In this document: piece after piece, positions 9,338 to 19,059 of the stretch
Layout: every line of letters starts with the position of its first letter
Numbering within the stretch: the stretch's first letter is position 1
DNA from: JAPORK01 sp026710285
GTDB taxonomy: Bacteria; Pseudomonadota; Gammaproteobacteria; Pseudomonadales; Endozoicomonadaceae
Assembly: GCA_965201045.1 (NCBI GenBank)
Contig: OZ241746.1
Span: forward strand, 3,348,001-3,412,000
Reading direction: 5' to 3'
Length of the DNA stretch: 64,000 nucleotides
Made by a program: the position numbers and the translations under genes
Notes under the pieces: model-generated
Seen by the model: only the letters and a program-made list of their open reading frames with translations
What the model was told of the DNA's origin: nothing
Databases searched by the model: none

Positions 9338-10099
9338 ATGATTAAGCAAATTTTACTATTTTTTCTTCTTTTTCAATGGTTTAACTTATCACAAGGTGTA
9401 GCACAAAGCAACCCGAAAATATCAATTCAACCTGCTGATCGTGAAAAAATGCTGGCAACTGCCAGTCCCCGTGCAATGGATGTACTCAAATTCTGGTTTG
9501 AAAAATGGGATCAGGATAAAATTTCAGGAGGTCGGGGAGAGTATAATTCTAAATGGTTTCCCGAAGGACACAATCCTGCACACGATGATCAAAGACTCAG
9601 GGAGCTATTTCTTGACTTGTTTGAAAAAGCAGTGCATCAAAAGCTAAACTGGAATATTCAGCAAAATCCATACGATAATTTGGCATGGGTTCTGTTAACT
9701 GATCAGTTTCCCCGGGGTATGTTTCGAGGTACCCCCGCCTCTTACAAATATGATAAGCTTGCACTTTCAGCAGCAAAAATAAATGTACAAAAACATTTTA
9801 GTAATTATTATTTCACCGGTTACCAAAAGTTATTTGTGACTTATCCATTTATGCATGATGAGAAATTAGAATCACAGCAAGAGTGTATTAATCTGATAAC
9901 AGAGCTGAATGAAACGCCAGGTTTCTATTATGAATTTCTTTTAGCATTAAAGCGAGCCTATGAACACTATCAAATGATTGCTATGTTTGGGCGTTTTCCT
10001 CATCGTAACAAAAGGCTTAATCGGGAAAGTACTGAGCTTGAAAAAATTTACCTGAGTAAAAAAGGTTCACCAGGTTATATTGATGGCTCACAATGGTGA
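9338..10099 (+). CDS. DUF924 family protein with N-terminal signal sequence
   Basis: 253 aa. Residues 1-23 look like a signal peptide (MIKQILLFFLLFQWFNLSQG). The remainder matches DUF924, an all-helical TPR-like family of unknown function. Features seen: VLKFWFEKW (about 49-57), KWFPEGHNPAHDDQRLRELF, AWVLLTDQFPRGMFRGTPAS (family core LDQFPRN-RG), TYPFMHDEKLESQ and MFGRFPHRNKRL with RESTELEK. Family members are usually cytoplasmic, so the leader is unusual. Ribosome binding site ACCGGAG before the ATG. It stands alone and its role is unknown. Confidence 0.8.
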   Translation: MIKQILLFFLLFQWFNLSQGVAQSNPKISIQPADREKMLATASPRAMDVLKFWFEKWDQDKISGGRGEYNSKWFPEGHNPAHDDQRLRELFLDLFEKAVHQKLNWNIQQNPYDNLAWVLLTDQFPRGMFRGTPASYKYDKLALSAAKINVQKHFSNYYFTGYQKLFVTYPFMHDEKLESQQECINLITELNETPGFYYEFLLALKRAYEHYQMIAMFGRFPHRNKRLNRESTELEKIYLSKKGSPGYIDGSQW

Positions 10100-10509
10100 A
10101 ATTCTTTGTTGATTATAACGGGTATACCAATGATATTGTTCATGAAGAATAAAGTAAGCAGAGAATGAATGCTTTAAAAAATCAACTCAGGATTATTATT
10201 TTCCCTAAAGTAGATGCGCTATAAATGTTCTTAAGTGGACTGCTGTATACGCAAGGGAGTAGATTAAATTTATTTGTTTGTATCCGCTAACAGCGTGTGG
10301 TTGCTCCGTTAAAAAACTGTAAAGCTCACTTCAGATGTGCGGGATACACAGGCATTTACAAAAAATTTAGATGATCTCCTGGAAATTGGAATTGAGTTAC
10401 ACACGAAATTTAAATCTTTAACAGAAGATAAACCTTTGGTTAAAAACACCTCATTTACCGAAAGAGGTATTTTGGATATAATCTTATTATTTTACTGGAG
10501 TAATATATT
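10100..10509. other. intergenic, possible upstream frame
   Basis: A GTG-started frame (10337-10633) overlaps the start of the lipase-like gene in another frame. Its first 58 codons look hydrophilic and then become hydrophobic. There is no ribosome binding site and no domain, so it is not called. No other signal was found. Confidence 0.3.
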
Positions 10510-11802
10510 TTGGAGACTAATGCTTATGGCACTGGGCAAGCTGGCATTTCTTTTTTATCTGATCCGATACCCTCTAAAGATAGTCCTTCTGAGCACCGTA
10601 ATTTTGTATCTTATTACACAAGTTTACATTTAAATTCAAACATTACTTTAGGTAAAGTTTTAAACACAACACTCAGATGTATAACATTAAGTGCACTAGC
10701 AAGAAAAATTGGTAAAGCAATTCAGGGTGGTTACGATTCACATGCTGATACACAGTCAGGCAAAGCCAGATATTGGACAGGAGCAGTTGTTAAAGGATTA
10801 GCGAATGTAACAGGTGGTGTTTGTGGTGCGGTATCAGGTTTAGTTACTGCAACGACAGCCGGCGTTGCTAACCTGATTGATTTTGCTAGCAGTTTATTGA
10901 AAATTTTAGCATTTACATTGAAGGAACATGCTAAAAACTTATTTTGCTGGCAAAGTGAAGGCTCTGAGCATAGCAGTAACAGCAATACGAAAAAGTTGGG
11001 GTTCCTGAGGTACAAACCCTCACACCTGCCAGTTTATTTGAAAAGAGGTATACAAGAAAAACTAACTGCTGAAGAAATGCCAGCTGCCCGCGATGCTTCG
11101 GCATTGGTAATCTTTAATTATCTCTCCCCCAGACAACTTGACGAATTCAATTTGCCTGAAGGTTATCAATTTGCTGCTTATAATGATATCCCAAAAAGTG
11201 TGCTGGCCAAACGTAGTGATGGCAGCGGTGGAGATGGGAGTGCAGTTACACTACACATAAATAAAGAAGCAGAGAATGATCCCCGGCTTCTTCTAAAAAG
11301 CGATAGATGGTCAGCACTTCAAGTGTCGGTATATATACGCGATGATGGTACAGCAATACTTGCATTTGCTGGTATGGATCCTTTTACACGTCCTGGATCA
11401 CTAAAAAATGTTTTAGCAGCTGGGCTGGGAATTGAAGAAAGCGGCTTCCAGGATGCTGTTCAGTTAGTAGCTGAATTCATGAAGAAGTACAATGGCAAAG
11501 TGGAGTTGATAGGTAATTCTTTAGGAGGAGGAATTGCACATTTTGTAGCTATGAAACTTGGCTTAAAAGCAACAGCATTTAATAGTATGGGTTTGCATAC
11601 CAACTTACGGGATTTATTAGGCGGAAACCTGGAAAATGCTAAGGATGTGATACATATAAATACGCAAAAAGACTGGCTTAGCCAGGGATTTGAAAATTCA
11701 TATACGGGATGGGATGCATCCTGTCAGATTGGTGTACGTAAAGAAATTCCCGATTCCGGAAGGCATAATGACTTTTATTATGATTTAAATTTAAAAGTAT
11801 AA
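10510..11802 (+). CDS. lipase-like alpha/beta-hydrolase, possible effector
   Basis: 430 aa. The segment with GNSLGGG (335-341, probable nucleophile Ser337) follows a predicted strand (VELIG) and precedes a helix, the usual nucleophile elbow of lipases. Upstream, TAILAFAGMDPFTRPGS (281-297) resembles the oxyanion-strand region of class 3/DUF2974-type lipases. A late His (His419 in GRHNDF) and Asp388 or Asp402 could complete the triad (inference). Residues 98-135 are Gly/Ala-rich and hydrophobic, a possible membrane segment. No signal peptide is present. The start is TTG at 10510 with TGGAG about 10 bases upstream. A stable hairpin follows at 11841. A secreted phospholipase/effector role is possible but unproven. 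Confidence 0.6.
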   Translation: METNAYGTGQAGISFLSDPIPSKDSPSEHRNFVSYYTSLHLNSNITLGKVLNTTLRCITLSALARKIGKAIQGGYDSHADTQSGKARYWTGAVVKGLANVTGGVCGAVSGLVTATTAGVANLIDFASSLLKILAFTLKEHAKNLFCWQSEGSEHSSNSNTKKLGFLRYKPSHLPVYLKRGIQEKLTAEEMPAARDASALVIFNYLSPRQLDEFNLPEGYQFAAYNDIPKSVLAKRSDGSGGDGSAVTLHINKEAENDPRLLLKSDRWSALQVSVYIRDDGTAILAFAGMDPFTRPGSLKNVLAAGLGIEESGFQDAVQLVAEFMKKYNGKVELIGNSLGGGIAHFVAMKLGLKATAFNSMGLHTNLRDLLGGNLENAKDVIHINTQKDWLSQGFENSYTGWDASCQIGVRKEIPDSGRHNDFYYDLNLKV

Positions 11803-11840
11803 GCCAATAAACGGAAGATAATTAATCTAAATACCCGATA

Positions 11841-11879
11841 TGCAAACTCCATGAATTTTCATTATTCATGGAGTTTGCA
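11841..11879 (+). terminator. strong hairpin after the lipase-like gene
   Basis: A perfect 15-bp stem, TGCAAACTCCATGAA (11841-11855) and its complement (11865-11879), with a 9-base loop. It lies 39 bases after the stop. No T-run follows on the plus strand, so it may act as a processing or stability hairpin rather than a classic intrinsic terminator. Confidence 0.5.
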
Positions 11880-12161
11880 CATTGATACCCTTCTAAAATT
11901 GTATTTTTCAGCTATTCTCAGAATTTATTCATCTATAAAACAAAGTCTTGAGTCATCAGTTCTGAAAAATGCAATTTGATCAAAAATTCTGTTTTATCAG
12001 TCATGGAAAATGCATTGCTATTCCCTAAATGCTATGATACTATCCCTTTTTATAATTTATTTTTAGAAAATGCAGATTATTAAAATACAATATCTGTTCT
12101 CATTGAGCAATGTATATTGCAAACATTCATCCCTTAACTTTTTATTTGTTTAGAGGTATCT
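11880..12161. other. intergenic
   Basis: AT-rich spacer between the hairpin and the next secreted-protein gene. No repeat or ORF was recognised. TTAGAGGT shortly before the ATG at 12162 is the likely ribosome binding site. Confidence 0.4.
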
Positions 12162-12761
12162 ATGAAAAAAACTTTATTACTGTTAATATTATTGACTTTA
12201 TGTGTATTATCTAATGGCATACATGCCCAACTACCCGTTGATCCTCATCAGGTCCCTGAAATTATGCAAAAATTTCGTGATGGTACTGCTGAACGTTTTG
12301 CTAAAAAAGGGATTACTTTAGGTCGTTTACCAAACCATTCAGAAATAGGAACGGATTTATATACGTTTGTTTCTGATGACAATGATGGTTATAAAATAGA
12401 GACAACAAATACAATTTCAGCAGATCATGTGATTGCAAGGAATGAACAGCCTGTTGCAGATGGTATCTATAACGAATGGTTAGTACCTGCTGAAAAATGG
12501 AAAGAATTATATGGGAAACCACCTGAGTCTGAACAGTTTGCACCGTTCAAACGCATAGCAACTATCAAAGCAATCAAAATTGATGAAACAATACTGACAT
12601 TACTCGGTAGTACAGACAATGAATCTGCAACAATATATGTATCCTGGAGTGAGGATGGGATGAAAGTTTACAAAAATGGTTACCTGACAGAAGCCGGATA
12701 TGGTATTGCTCCTAAGGAAATGGAAGAAACTTATGAGCCGGTACAGCCTGATTCTCAATAA
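12162..12761 (+). CDS. secreted protein of unknown function
   Basis: 199 aa with a clear signal peptide (residues 1-22, MKKTLLLLILLTLCVLSNGI, then HAQ, a plausible signal peptidase I site). The mature part is acidic, contains no cysteine and has predicted mixed alpha/beta content (for example ATIKAIKIDETILTLLGS and ATIYVSWSEDGMKVYKNGY). No recognisable domain. It is probably periplasmic or secreted. Translation start supported by TTAGAGGT. It stands alone. Confidence 0.65.
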   Translation: MKKTLLLLILLTLCVLSNGIHAQLPVDPHQVPEIMQKFRDGTAERFAKKGITLGRLPNHSEIGTDLYTFVSDDNDGYKIETTNTISADHVIARNEQPVADGIYNEWLVPAEKWKELYGKPPESEQFAPFKRIATIKAIKIDETILTLLGSTDNESATIYVSWSEDGMKVYKNGYLTEAGYGIAPKEMEETYEPVQPDSQ

Positions 12762-13183
12762 TATTTGTATACTTTTTACGTCAGTGTTTAGTCCAGTCTC
12801 AGTTCGGCAGTTTTAAGCGCAATATACTATGTTTCATGGCTGTATAGCTTATTTGTATCAGATCAGTAAACCGTTATTTTCATAAATCCGCAATCATTCC
12901 CGCAAGAGCGGGAACTCTGTTTAGGACTGTCACCACTTAAAATATAACTTCCCTGTTACCAAATTTTGATAATCTCTGCCGGAATGACAGAGGTTATTGG
13001 TAGTGTATGTTGCACACGCAGGTGTTTTTTTTAAATGATGAGCAGGTGTTTTTTTTAAATGATGAGCAGCTGTTTTTGCAACAATTCTTCATAAAAAGCT
13101 GGTGTTTTACTGCACAATTGAACATACTTAGCGCTAAATGAACAAAAGTTAGTAAGTCGTTTGATTTTGGAATACAGCAAAAA
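12762..13183. repeat. intergenic with palindromic and 24-bp direct repeats
   Basis: 12890-12990 carries TCATTCCCGCAAGAGCGGGAA and, later, CCGGAATGACAG, resembling dispersed extragenic palindromes; a related TCATTCCCGCAAAGACGGAA lies at 62859-62879. 13018-13041 and 13042-13065 are two perfect 24-bp tandem copies beginning GCAGGTGTTTTTTTTAAATG, followed by a partial third. No gene is apparent. Confidence 0.6.
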
Positions 13184-14227
13184 ATGTTAGTCAGTGATTT
13201 TGATTTTGCGCTACCAGATCACCTGATAGCGCGTTACCCGGTAGCAGAACGTACTGGCAGTCGCCTGATGGTTGCTGAGGGAAGTAGCGGTAATATTTTT
13301 CATCATGCTACATTCAGACATATCGTTGATTATGTCAGAGCAGGTGATCTGTTGGTCATGAATGATACGAAAGTGATCCCTGCCCGCTTGTTTGGAAATA
13401 AAATGACAGGTGGAAAAGTAGAAGTTCTGATTGAACGCATTCTGGATGAACGGAGTGCACTGGTCCATATACGCTCAGGTAAATCACCTAAAGCAGGCAC
13501 AGAACTCATCTTAGAAAATAAAATTACGGCAACCGTTACCGGGCGCAAAGGTGAACTGTTTTGTCTTAAGTTTACCGCTGATCGTTCAGTCTTATCACTA
13601 TTGCGTGATTACGGTCATATTCCGTTACCTCCCTACCTGTCCAGACAAGATGAATCTGCTGACCGTGAGCGTTATCAGACTGTTTATGCTAAAAGGGAAG
13701 GCGCTGTTGCAGCACCAACGGCAGGATTACATTTTGACAATAATTTACTGATGCAACTTAAAGAAAAAGGTGTCAATATAGCCTGTGTTACCCTCCATGT
13801 AGGCGCTGGTACATTTCAACCGGTCAGAGTTAACCGTGTAGAAGACCACACAATGCACTCTGAATATATTGAAGTCTCTGAAAGCCTGTGTGAAGCGGTG
13901 CAGGCAACAAAAAAGCGCGGCAATCGTATCATTGCTGTAGGTACCACTTCTGTGCGTTGTCTGGAATCAACAGGAAAAAGTGGTAAACTACTCCCTTTTC
14001 AGGGGGAAACTGATATTTTTATTTATCCGGGTTATGTTTTTCAGAATGTTGATTTATTAATTACCAACTTTCATTTACCACAATCAACATTGTTGATGCT
14101 GGTTGCGGCTTTTGTTGGTCAGTCAACAATGCGAGCAGCGTACCAGGCAGCGATTGAGAGGGAATATCGCTTTTTTAGTTATGGTGATGCGATGCTGATC
14201 AGTCGTCAGGGATTACCTTTAATATAA
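13184..14227 (+). CDS. queA: tRNA preQ1(34) S-adenosylmethionine ribosyltransferase-isomerase
   Basis: Transfers the ribosyl part of SAM to preQ1 in the tRNA wobble position to make epoxyqueuosine, in the cytoplasm. 347 aa, the usual length. N-terminal DFALPDHLIARYPVAERTGS and LVMNDTKVIPARLFG, central AAPTAGLHF, HVGAGTFQPVRV, and C-terminal GETDIFIYPGY and ITNFHLPQSTLLMLVAAF are QueA signatures. ATG start at 13184 after a weak GGAA. It reads into tgt 30 bp downstream, the classic queA-tgt-yajC-secDF order; its substrate SAM comes from MetK. Confidence 0.97.
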   Translation: MLVSDFDFALPDHLIARYPVAERTGSRLMVAEGSSGNIFHHATFRHIVDYVRAGDLLVMNDTKVIPARLFGNKMTGGKVEVLIERILDERSALVHIRSGKSPKAGTELILENKITATVTGRKGELFCLKFTADRSVLSLLRDYGHIPLPPYLSRQDESADRERYQTVYAKREGAVAAPTAGLHFDNNLLMQLKEKGVNIACVTLHVGAGTFQPVRVNRVEDHTMHSEYIEVSESLCEAVQATKKRGNRIIAVGTTSVRCLESTGKSGKLLPFQGETDIFIYPGYVFQNVDLLITNFHLPQSTLLMLVAAFVGQSTMRAAYQAAIEREYRFFSYGDAMLISRQGLPLI

Positions 14228-14257
14228 AATTGTTAATGCAAAGAAGTCAGGATTTTT

Positions 14258-15400
14258 ATGCGTAAAGAGTGCTATATGCGTTTTGATGTACAGGGAGAGG
14301 ATGGTTTTGCACGCAAAGGGCGTCTGACTTTCCCCAGAGGAACTATAGAAACGCCTTGTTTCATGCCGGTTGGAACGTACGGTACAGTAAAAGGGGTGCT
14401 TCCCACTCAAATTAAAGAGACCGGTGCACAAATTATTCTGGGGAATACCTTTCATTTAATGCTAAGACCTGGCACACAAATCATCCGGTCACATGGCACA
14501 TTACATGATTTTATGAACTGGCAGGGACCCATTCTAACTGATTCCGGTGGCTTCCAGGTTTTTAGTCTCGGCACTTTACGCAAGATAACCGAAAAGGGTG
14601 TATTGTTTCGCTCACCGGTAGATGGAGCTAAAGTATTTATGACGCCTGAATCGTCAGTACAAATTCAGCATGAACTCGGTTCTGATATTGTTATGGTATT
14701 TGATGAATGCATTCACGGTAAAGCTTCTTATCAGGAAGCAAAAACATCAATGGAGCTCTCTTTACGCTGGGCTGAGCGTTGTCGGGCACAGCACGATCAG
14801 CATCCGTCAGCGTTATTTGGTATTATTCAGGGTGGAATGTCTGAAGTGCTCAGGCTCAAATCTTTACAGGGATTGCAGGAAATTGGTTTTGATGGTTATG
14901 CTATAGGAGGTTTATCAGTTGGTGAATCTGCTGAAGATATGCAGCGTATTCTCAGCTATATAACCCATCGTATGCCAGCGGCGCATCCACGCTATCTTAT
15001 GGGGGTCGGTAAACCGGAAGATATTGTGGAAGCTGTCAGACGGGGGGTCGATATGTTTGATTGTGTGATGCCAACCCGCAATGCCAGGAATAATCATCTC
15101 TTCACTCGCTATGGTGCTGTTAAAATTCGTAATGCAATCTATAAAAATAGTACAGCGCCTGTGGAAGAGGGTTGTGACTGCTATACCTGTACAAATTTCA
15201 CCTGCGGGTATTTACATCATCTGGCAAAATGTAATGAAATATTAGGATCTGTGCTCAATACAATTCATAATTTACATTACTATCAGCGGTTGATGAGTGG
15301 GTTGCGTAATGCCATAGCACAAAAGGCACTAAATGCCTTTATCGATGACTTTTATAAGGCCAGAGAGCAGACCGGAACAACCATTGCAAGTCAGATGTAA
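14258..15400 (+). CDS. tgt: queuine tRNA-ribosyltransferase
   Basis: Exchanges guanine for preQ1 at position 34 of GU(N) tRNAs, the step before QueA. Signatures: LTDSGGFQVFSL (active-site Asp around residue 95), GGLSVGE, the catalytic segment VDMFDCVMPTRNAR, and a zinc site CDCYTC...CGYLHHL. 380 aa including a 6-residue N-terminal extension. An alternative start at 14276 (MRFDVQGEDG) matches the usual N-terminus. The listed start has AGGA at good spacing, while the internal start has AAGAG, so which one is used is uncertain. Confidence 0.97.
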   Translation: MRKECYMRFDVQGEDGFARKGRLTFPRGTIETPCFMPVGTYGTVKGVLPTQIKETGAQIILGNTFHLMLRPGTQIIRSHGTLHDFMNWQGPILTDSGGFQVFSLGTLRKITEKGVLFRSPVDGAKVFMTPESSVQIQHELGSDIVMVFDECIHGKASYQEAKTSMELSLRWAERCRAQHDQHPSALFGIIQGGMSEVLRLKSLQGLQEIGFDGYAIGGLSVGESAEDMQRILSYITHRMPAAHPRYLMGVGKPEDIVEAVRRGVDMFDCVMPTRNARNNHLFTRYGAVKIRNAIYKNSTAPVEEGCDCYTCTNFTCGYLHHLAKCNEILGSVLNTIHNLHYYQRLMSGLRNAIAQKALNAFIDDFYKAREQTGTTIASQM

Positions 15401-15434
15401 ATGGAAAAATAAATTAACAATTTACTCTTTTTTG

Positions 15435-15462
15435 TTGAAAGCAGAGATTAAATGGTTACAAT
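15435..15462 (+). promoter_or_regulatory. candidate sigma-70 promoter for yajC
   Basis: TTGAAA (15435-15440) and TACAAT (15457-15462) are separated by 16 bp, in the 121-bp gap between tgt and yajC. It would allow yajC transcription independent of queA-tgt. Assigned by eye only. Confidence 0.4.
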
Positions 15463-15521
15463 GAAAGCATTTCATAGGCAAACATTTTGGTATGTTAATA
15501 ATTTTTTAGGAGTAAATACAA

Positions 15522-15869
15522 ATGGTTCAACTATTTAGCTCAGCCTTTGCAGAGGGTACACCTGCTACCACAGCTCATGCTACCGGCTCTCCGATGCTGG
15601 TACAAATGTTAATGCTGGTGGGTTTTATTGCAATCTTCTGGTTGCTAATATGGCGTCCGCAAAGTAAACGTACAAAGGCGCATAAACAGCTAATCAGCAA
15701 TCTCGGGAAAGGTGATGAAGTTATCACTTCTGGTGGTATCTTGGGTCGTGTTACTAAAGTATCTGATGATTATATCACGCTCAAAGTCAGTGATACTACT
15801 GAGTTGAATTTTCAACGTTCTTCAATTGTTGCGGCTTTACCCAAGGGAACCATTAAAGATTTAAAATAA
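15522..15869 (+). CDS. yajC: Sec translocase accessory subunit YajC
   Basis: Small inner-membrane protein that associates with SecDF in the export machinery. 115 aa, one membrane helix (about 25-45, MLVQMLMLVGFIAIFWLLIW) followed by the family motif RPQSKRTKAHKQLISNLGKG and GDEVITSGGILGRV. ATG start with TTAGGAG. It is followed by a 230-bp gap before secD, longer than in many relatives; nothing definite was seen there beyond a TATAAT-like box at 15988-15993. Confidence 0.96.
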   Translation: MVQLFSSAFAEGTPATTAHATGSPMLVQMLMLVGFIAIFWLLIWRPQSKRTKAHKQLISNLGKGDEVITSGGILGRVTKVSDDYITLKVSDTTELNFQRSSIVAALPKGTIKDLK

Positions 15870-16101
15870 TATAAGAATGTTTTAAATGATGGTATAAACT
15901 TAGATTTTAGGTTTATGGCAAAGTGCAGACACAGTTTTATGCTATGCTGATACACTGTTTTTCATACCATTATGCTGTAATGCGGCTTATAATGGAGTTT
16001 GATAAAGACTAACTTGGTTATATCTTTAAAAATATCTACTGGGTCTGCCTGAATAAGGCAATAATTTGGTGAAATGATAAGAAAGTAGGAACCCCGGAAA
16101 A

Positions 16102-17976
16102 ATGCTAAATCGCTATCCTTTGTGGAAATATATTTTAATTTTGGTACTGATAGTACTGGGGTTTATTTATGCGTTACCAACACTTTACCCTAACGATCCT
16201 GCTGTTCAGGTCACAGGGGCTGATGTTTCGCAAAAAATAGATGAAAAAGTACTTAAAAAAGCATTAGACGCGTTAAAAAAAGACAAGATTGGTGTTAAAA
16301 GCAGTAGTATAAAAAAAGATGCTGCACTGATCCGTTTGCTGAAAGCTGAAGATCAGCTTAGTGCAAAACAAAGTCTTCGTGAAGCCCTTGGAGACAGCTA
16401 TATTGTTGCACTCAACCTGGCTTCTACAACACCTGCGTGGTTAAAGAAAATCGGTGCAGATCCCATGAAACTGGGACTGGATTTGTCAGGAGGTGTTCAT
16501 TTTCTACTAAAAGTAGATACAGATAAAGCCGTGCAAACACGGTTAGATGTTAATACTGCAGAAATTCGCACTATGATGCGTGAAAAAAAATTACGTTATC
16601 ATGTGGAATCTTCTAAAGATAAGTCAATTGTCAGAATGTCCTTCAAGAGCGATAGTATTCGTAATCTCGCTATAGAAAACATGAAGAAAAAATTTTCAGA
16701 TCTGACGATCACAAAAGAAGAAGAGACTGATGGTAAATTTCCAATCAATTACCAGATTTCATCGGAGAGTATCAGAGAAATAAAACGCTATGCATTACAG
16801 CAAAATCTCACCACTATTCGCAACCGGGTAAATGAGCTGGGTGTTTCTGAACCTTTGGTTCAGCTACAGGGTGCAGATCATATCGTTGTTGAACTTCCCG
16901 GCGTACAGGATACTGCCGAAGCAAAGCGTATTTTAGGAAAAACTGCCAGCCTTGAGTTCCGTTTGGCCGCTGCAGCTAATGCACAACCAGGTACTTATGA
17001 AAGCTTTCATTTTCGTAACGAACCTTCCGAACAGGCGCAGCTTTCCCGGGATATCATTGTAACGGGTAACCAGGTGACCAATGCTCACCTTAGCTATAAT
17101 CAGCAAACCAATCAGCCTTTGGTTAATATTTCATTAAACAGCCAGGGTGGTCAGCAAATGTTACGTACCACACGGAATAATGTAGGCAATCAGATGGCTG
17201 TGCTTTACATTGAACAAAAACCAGTTACCCGGATGGTCTCTAAGGTTGTCGATGGTAAAACCAAAGAGGTTCCGCAAATATCATTCAGAAGTGAAAGCCA
17301 TATTATAAGTTTGGCTACCATTCAGGGTGTTTTCGGAAACAACTTCCAGATTACTGGTTTACGTTCATCGGGAGAAGCTTATGAACTGGCGCTTCTGCTA
17401 CGTTCCGGGGCGCTTGCAGCACCTATGCACTTTGTAGAAGAAAGTACTATTGGACCGAGTATGGGTAAAGAAAATATCCGCATGGGTATTGCTTCTACAG
17501 TAATCGGACTATTATTAGTGCTTGTTTTCATGATTCTTTGCTATCACAAATTTGGCTGGATTGCTAACATTGCACTGATTTTAAACCTGGTTATACTCGT
17601 AGCCCTGATGTCGGTAATTGGAGCGACGCTAACCATGCCGGGCATTGCCGGTATTGTATTGACGTTGGGGATGGCGGTAGACGCCAACGTGCTGATTAAT
17701 TCCAGAATAAGGGAAGAGTACCGCAGGGGAGCATCACCACAAAAAGCAATTTTTGAGGGTTATAACAGAGCATTTGTTTCTGTATTTGATGCTAATATCA
17801 CAACATTAATTGCGGGCATTATTTTGTATGCTGTAGGTACAGGTCCAGTAAAAGGCTTTGCGGTAACGCTGTCTCTTGGAATTATTACTTCAATGTTTAC
17901 TGCAATTATGGTGAGTCGAGCCATTATCAATCTTACCTATGGTCGTAACCGCCGTCTAAAACAACTGAGTATTTGA
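16102..17976 (+). CDS. secD: protein translocase subunit SecD
   Basis: Inner-membrane RND-type protein that uses proton motive force to help pull exported proteins across the membrane with SecF. 624 aa, typical of gammaproteobacteria. First membrane helix at about 8-26; D1 motif MKLGLDLSGGVHFLLKVD (about 128-145); the large periplasmic P1 domain; GLRSSGEAYELALLLRSGAL; then five C-terminal helices including the GMAVDANVLINSRIREE motif (catalytic Asp in helix 4). ATG start at 16102 with AGTAGGAA upstream. secF follows after 13 bp. Confidence 0.97.
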   Translation: MLNRYPLWKYILILVLIVLGFIYALPTLYPNDPAVQVTGADVSQKIDEKVLKKALDALKKDKIGVKSSSIKKDAALIRLLKAEDQLSAKQSLREALGDSYIVALNLASTTPAWLKKIGADPMKLGLDLSGGVHFLLKVDTDKAVQTRLDVNTAEIRTMMREKKLRYHVESSKDKSIVRMSFKSDSIRNLAIENMKKKFSDLTITKEEETDGKFPINYQISSESIREIKRYALQQNLTTIRNRVNELGVSEPLVQLQGADHIVVELPGVQDTAEAKRILGKTASLEFRLAAAANAQPGTYESFHFRNEPSEQAQLSRDIIVTGNQVTNAHLSYNQQTNQPLVNISLNSQGGQQMLRTTRNNVGNQMAVLYIEQKPVTRMVSKVVDGKTKEVPQISFRSESHIISLATIQGVFGNNFQITGLRSSGEAYELALLLRSGALAAPMHFVEESTIGPSMGKENIRMGIASTVIGLLLVLVFMILCYHKFGWIANIALILNLVILVALMSVIGATLTMPGIAGIVLTLGMAVDANVLINSRIREEYRRGASPQKAIFEGYNRAFVSVFDANITTLIAGIILYAVGTGPVKGFAVTLSLGIITSMFTAIMVSRAIINLTYGRNRRLKQLSI

Positions 17977-17989
17977 GGAAATTATCGTC

Positions 17990-18901
17990 ATGGCGGAACA
18001 AAATGTATTAAATTATATGCGGTGGCGAAATGCAGCCACCTTTATCTCAGCCGCATTAATGGTGTTATCTCTGATTTCTGTGGTAGTCAAAGGCATTAAC
18101 TGGGGGCTGGATTTTACTGGTGGAACACTGGTACAAATTGATTTTAAGAAAACACCAGACTTGGATGCCATTCGTTTAGAACTGAAAAAACTTGGGTATC
18201 ACGATGCTGTTGTACAACAGGGTGGTACGCATAGTGATGTACTGATTCGTATTCATGGAAGTAGTGCACAGTCAGGTCATCAGTTTGCTGAAAAATTTAA
18301 AGCTGATTATGGAAGCGATATTGTAATACAGCGTATCGAATATGTTGGACCTCAGGTTGGTGAGTCCTTAAAAGAACATGGTGGTTTAGGAATGCTGCTG
18401 GCATTAGTATTGATTACACTCTATGTGGCTTTTCGGTTCCAGTTTAAATTTTCGCTGGGTGCGTTGTTATCTTTGATACATGATGTTTTGATTGTGCTAG
18501 GTGTCTTCTCTTTCTGGGAGTTACAATTTGATCTCAATGTACTGGCAGCTGTGCTGTCAGTTATTGGTTACTCTCTGAATGATACGATTGTTGTTTATGA
18601 CAGAATCAGAGAAAATTTTCGTAAAATACGTAAAGGTGACACCATTGATATAATGAATGTTTCGTTAACACAGATGTTTGGGCGCACAATTGCTACATCA
18701 GCAACAACAGCTATGGTGTTAATTGCGTTGTTCTTTTTGGGAGGCGATGCTTTGCATAACTTTTCTTTAGCACTGTTAGTAGGTATAGCAGCTGGAACTT
18801 ACTCTTCCATCTATGTGGCGGCCAACCTTCTGCTAATGGTTAAAATTGATCGTAAAGATTTGCTGTTACCCATGAAGAATCAGTCACAAAATCATCCCTG
18901 A
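17990..18901 (+). CDS. secF: protein translocase subunit SecF
   Basis: Partner of SecD. 303 aa. First helix, then the family signature INWGLDFTGGTLVQIDF (about 35-52), a periplasmic domain, GPQVGESLKEHG, and five C-terminal helices containing VIGYSLNDTIVVYDRIREN and GRTIATSATTAMVLIALFF. ATG start with GAGGAAATTATCGTC upstream. It ends the queA-secF cluster; an imperfect hairpin (18933-18978) follows. Confidence 0.97.
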   Translation: MAEQNVLNYMRWRNAATFISAALMVLSLISVVVKGINWGLDFTGGTLVQIDFKKTPDLDAIRLELKKLGYHDAVVQQGGTHSDVLIRIHGSSAQSGHQFAEKFKADYGSDIVIQRIEYVGPQVGESLKEHGGLGMLLALVLITLYVAFRFQFKFSLGALLSLIHDVLIVLGVFSFWELQFDLNVLAAVLSVIGYSLNDTIVVYDRIRENFRKIRKGDTIDIMNVSLTQMFGRTIATSATTAMVLIALFFLGGDALHNFSLALLVGIAAGTYSSIYVAANLLLMVKIDRKDLLLPMKNQSQNHP

Positions 18902-18932
18902 TTAAATAATTTGGTTTCCGGAGCAGGTGTAG

Positions 18933-18978
18933 GCATGAAATTAATAACAGAGATATTTTACTGTATTAATTTTCATGC
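18933..18978 (+). terminator. hairpin after secF
   Basis: GCATGAAATTAATA (18933-18946) pairs with TATTAATTTTCATGC (18964-18978) with one bulged base and a 17-base loop, 31 bases after the secF stop. No T-run follows, so termination is only suggested. Confidence 0.4.
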
Positions 18979-19059
18979 AAGTATCTGCCCTTTCGGCAAC
19001 CATAATTAGAAAAAGATGCCCGTTTACCCTTGTTATTTTTAGACCGATGTTGTTAATTT

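Noticed and set aside
10337..10633. 98-codon ORF overlapping the lipase-like gene
   Set aside because: GTG start without RBS; half of it overlaps the better-supported frame.
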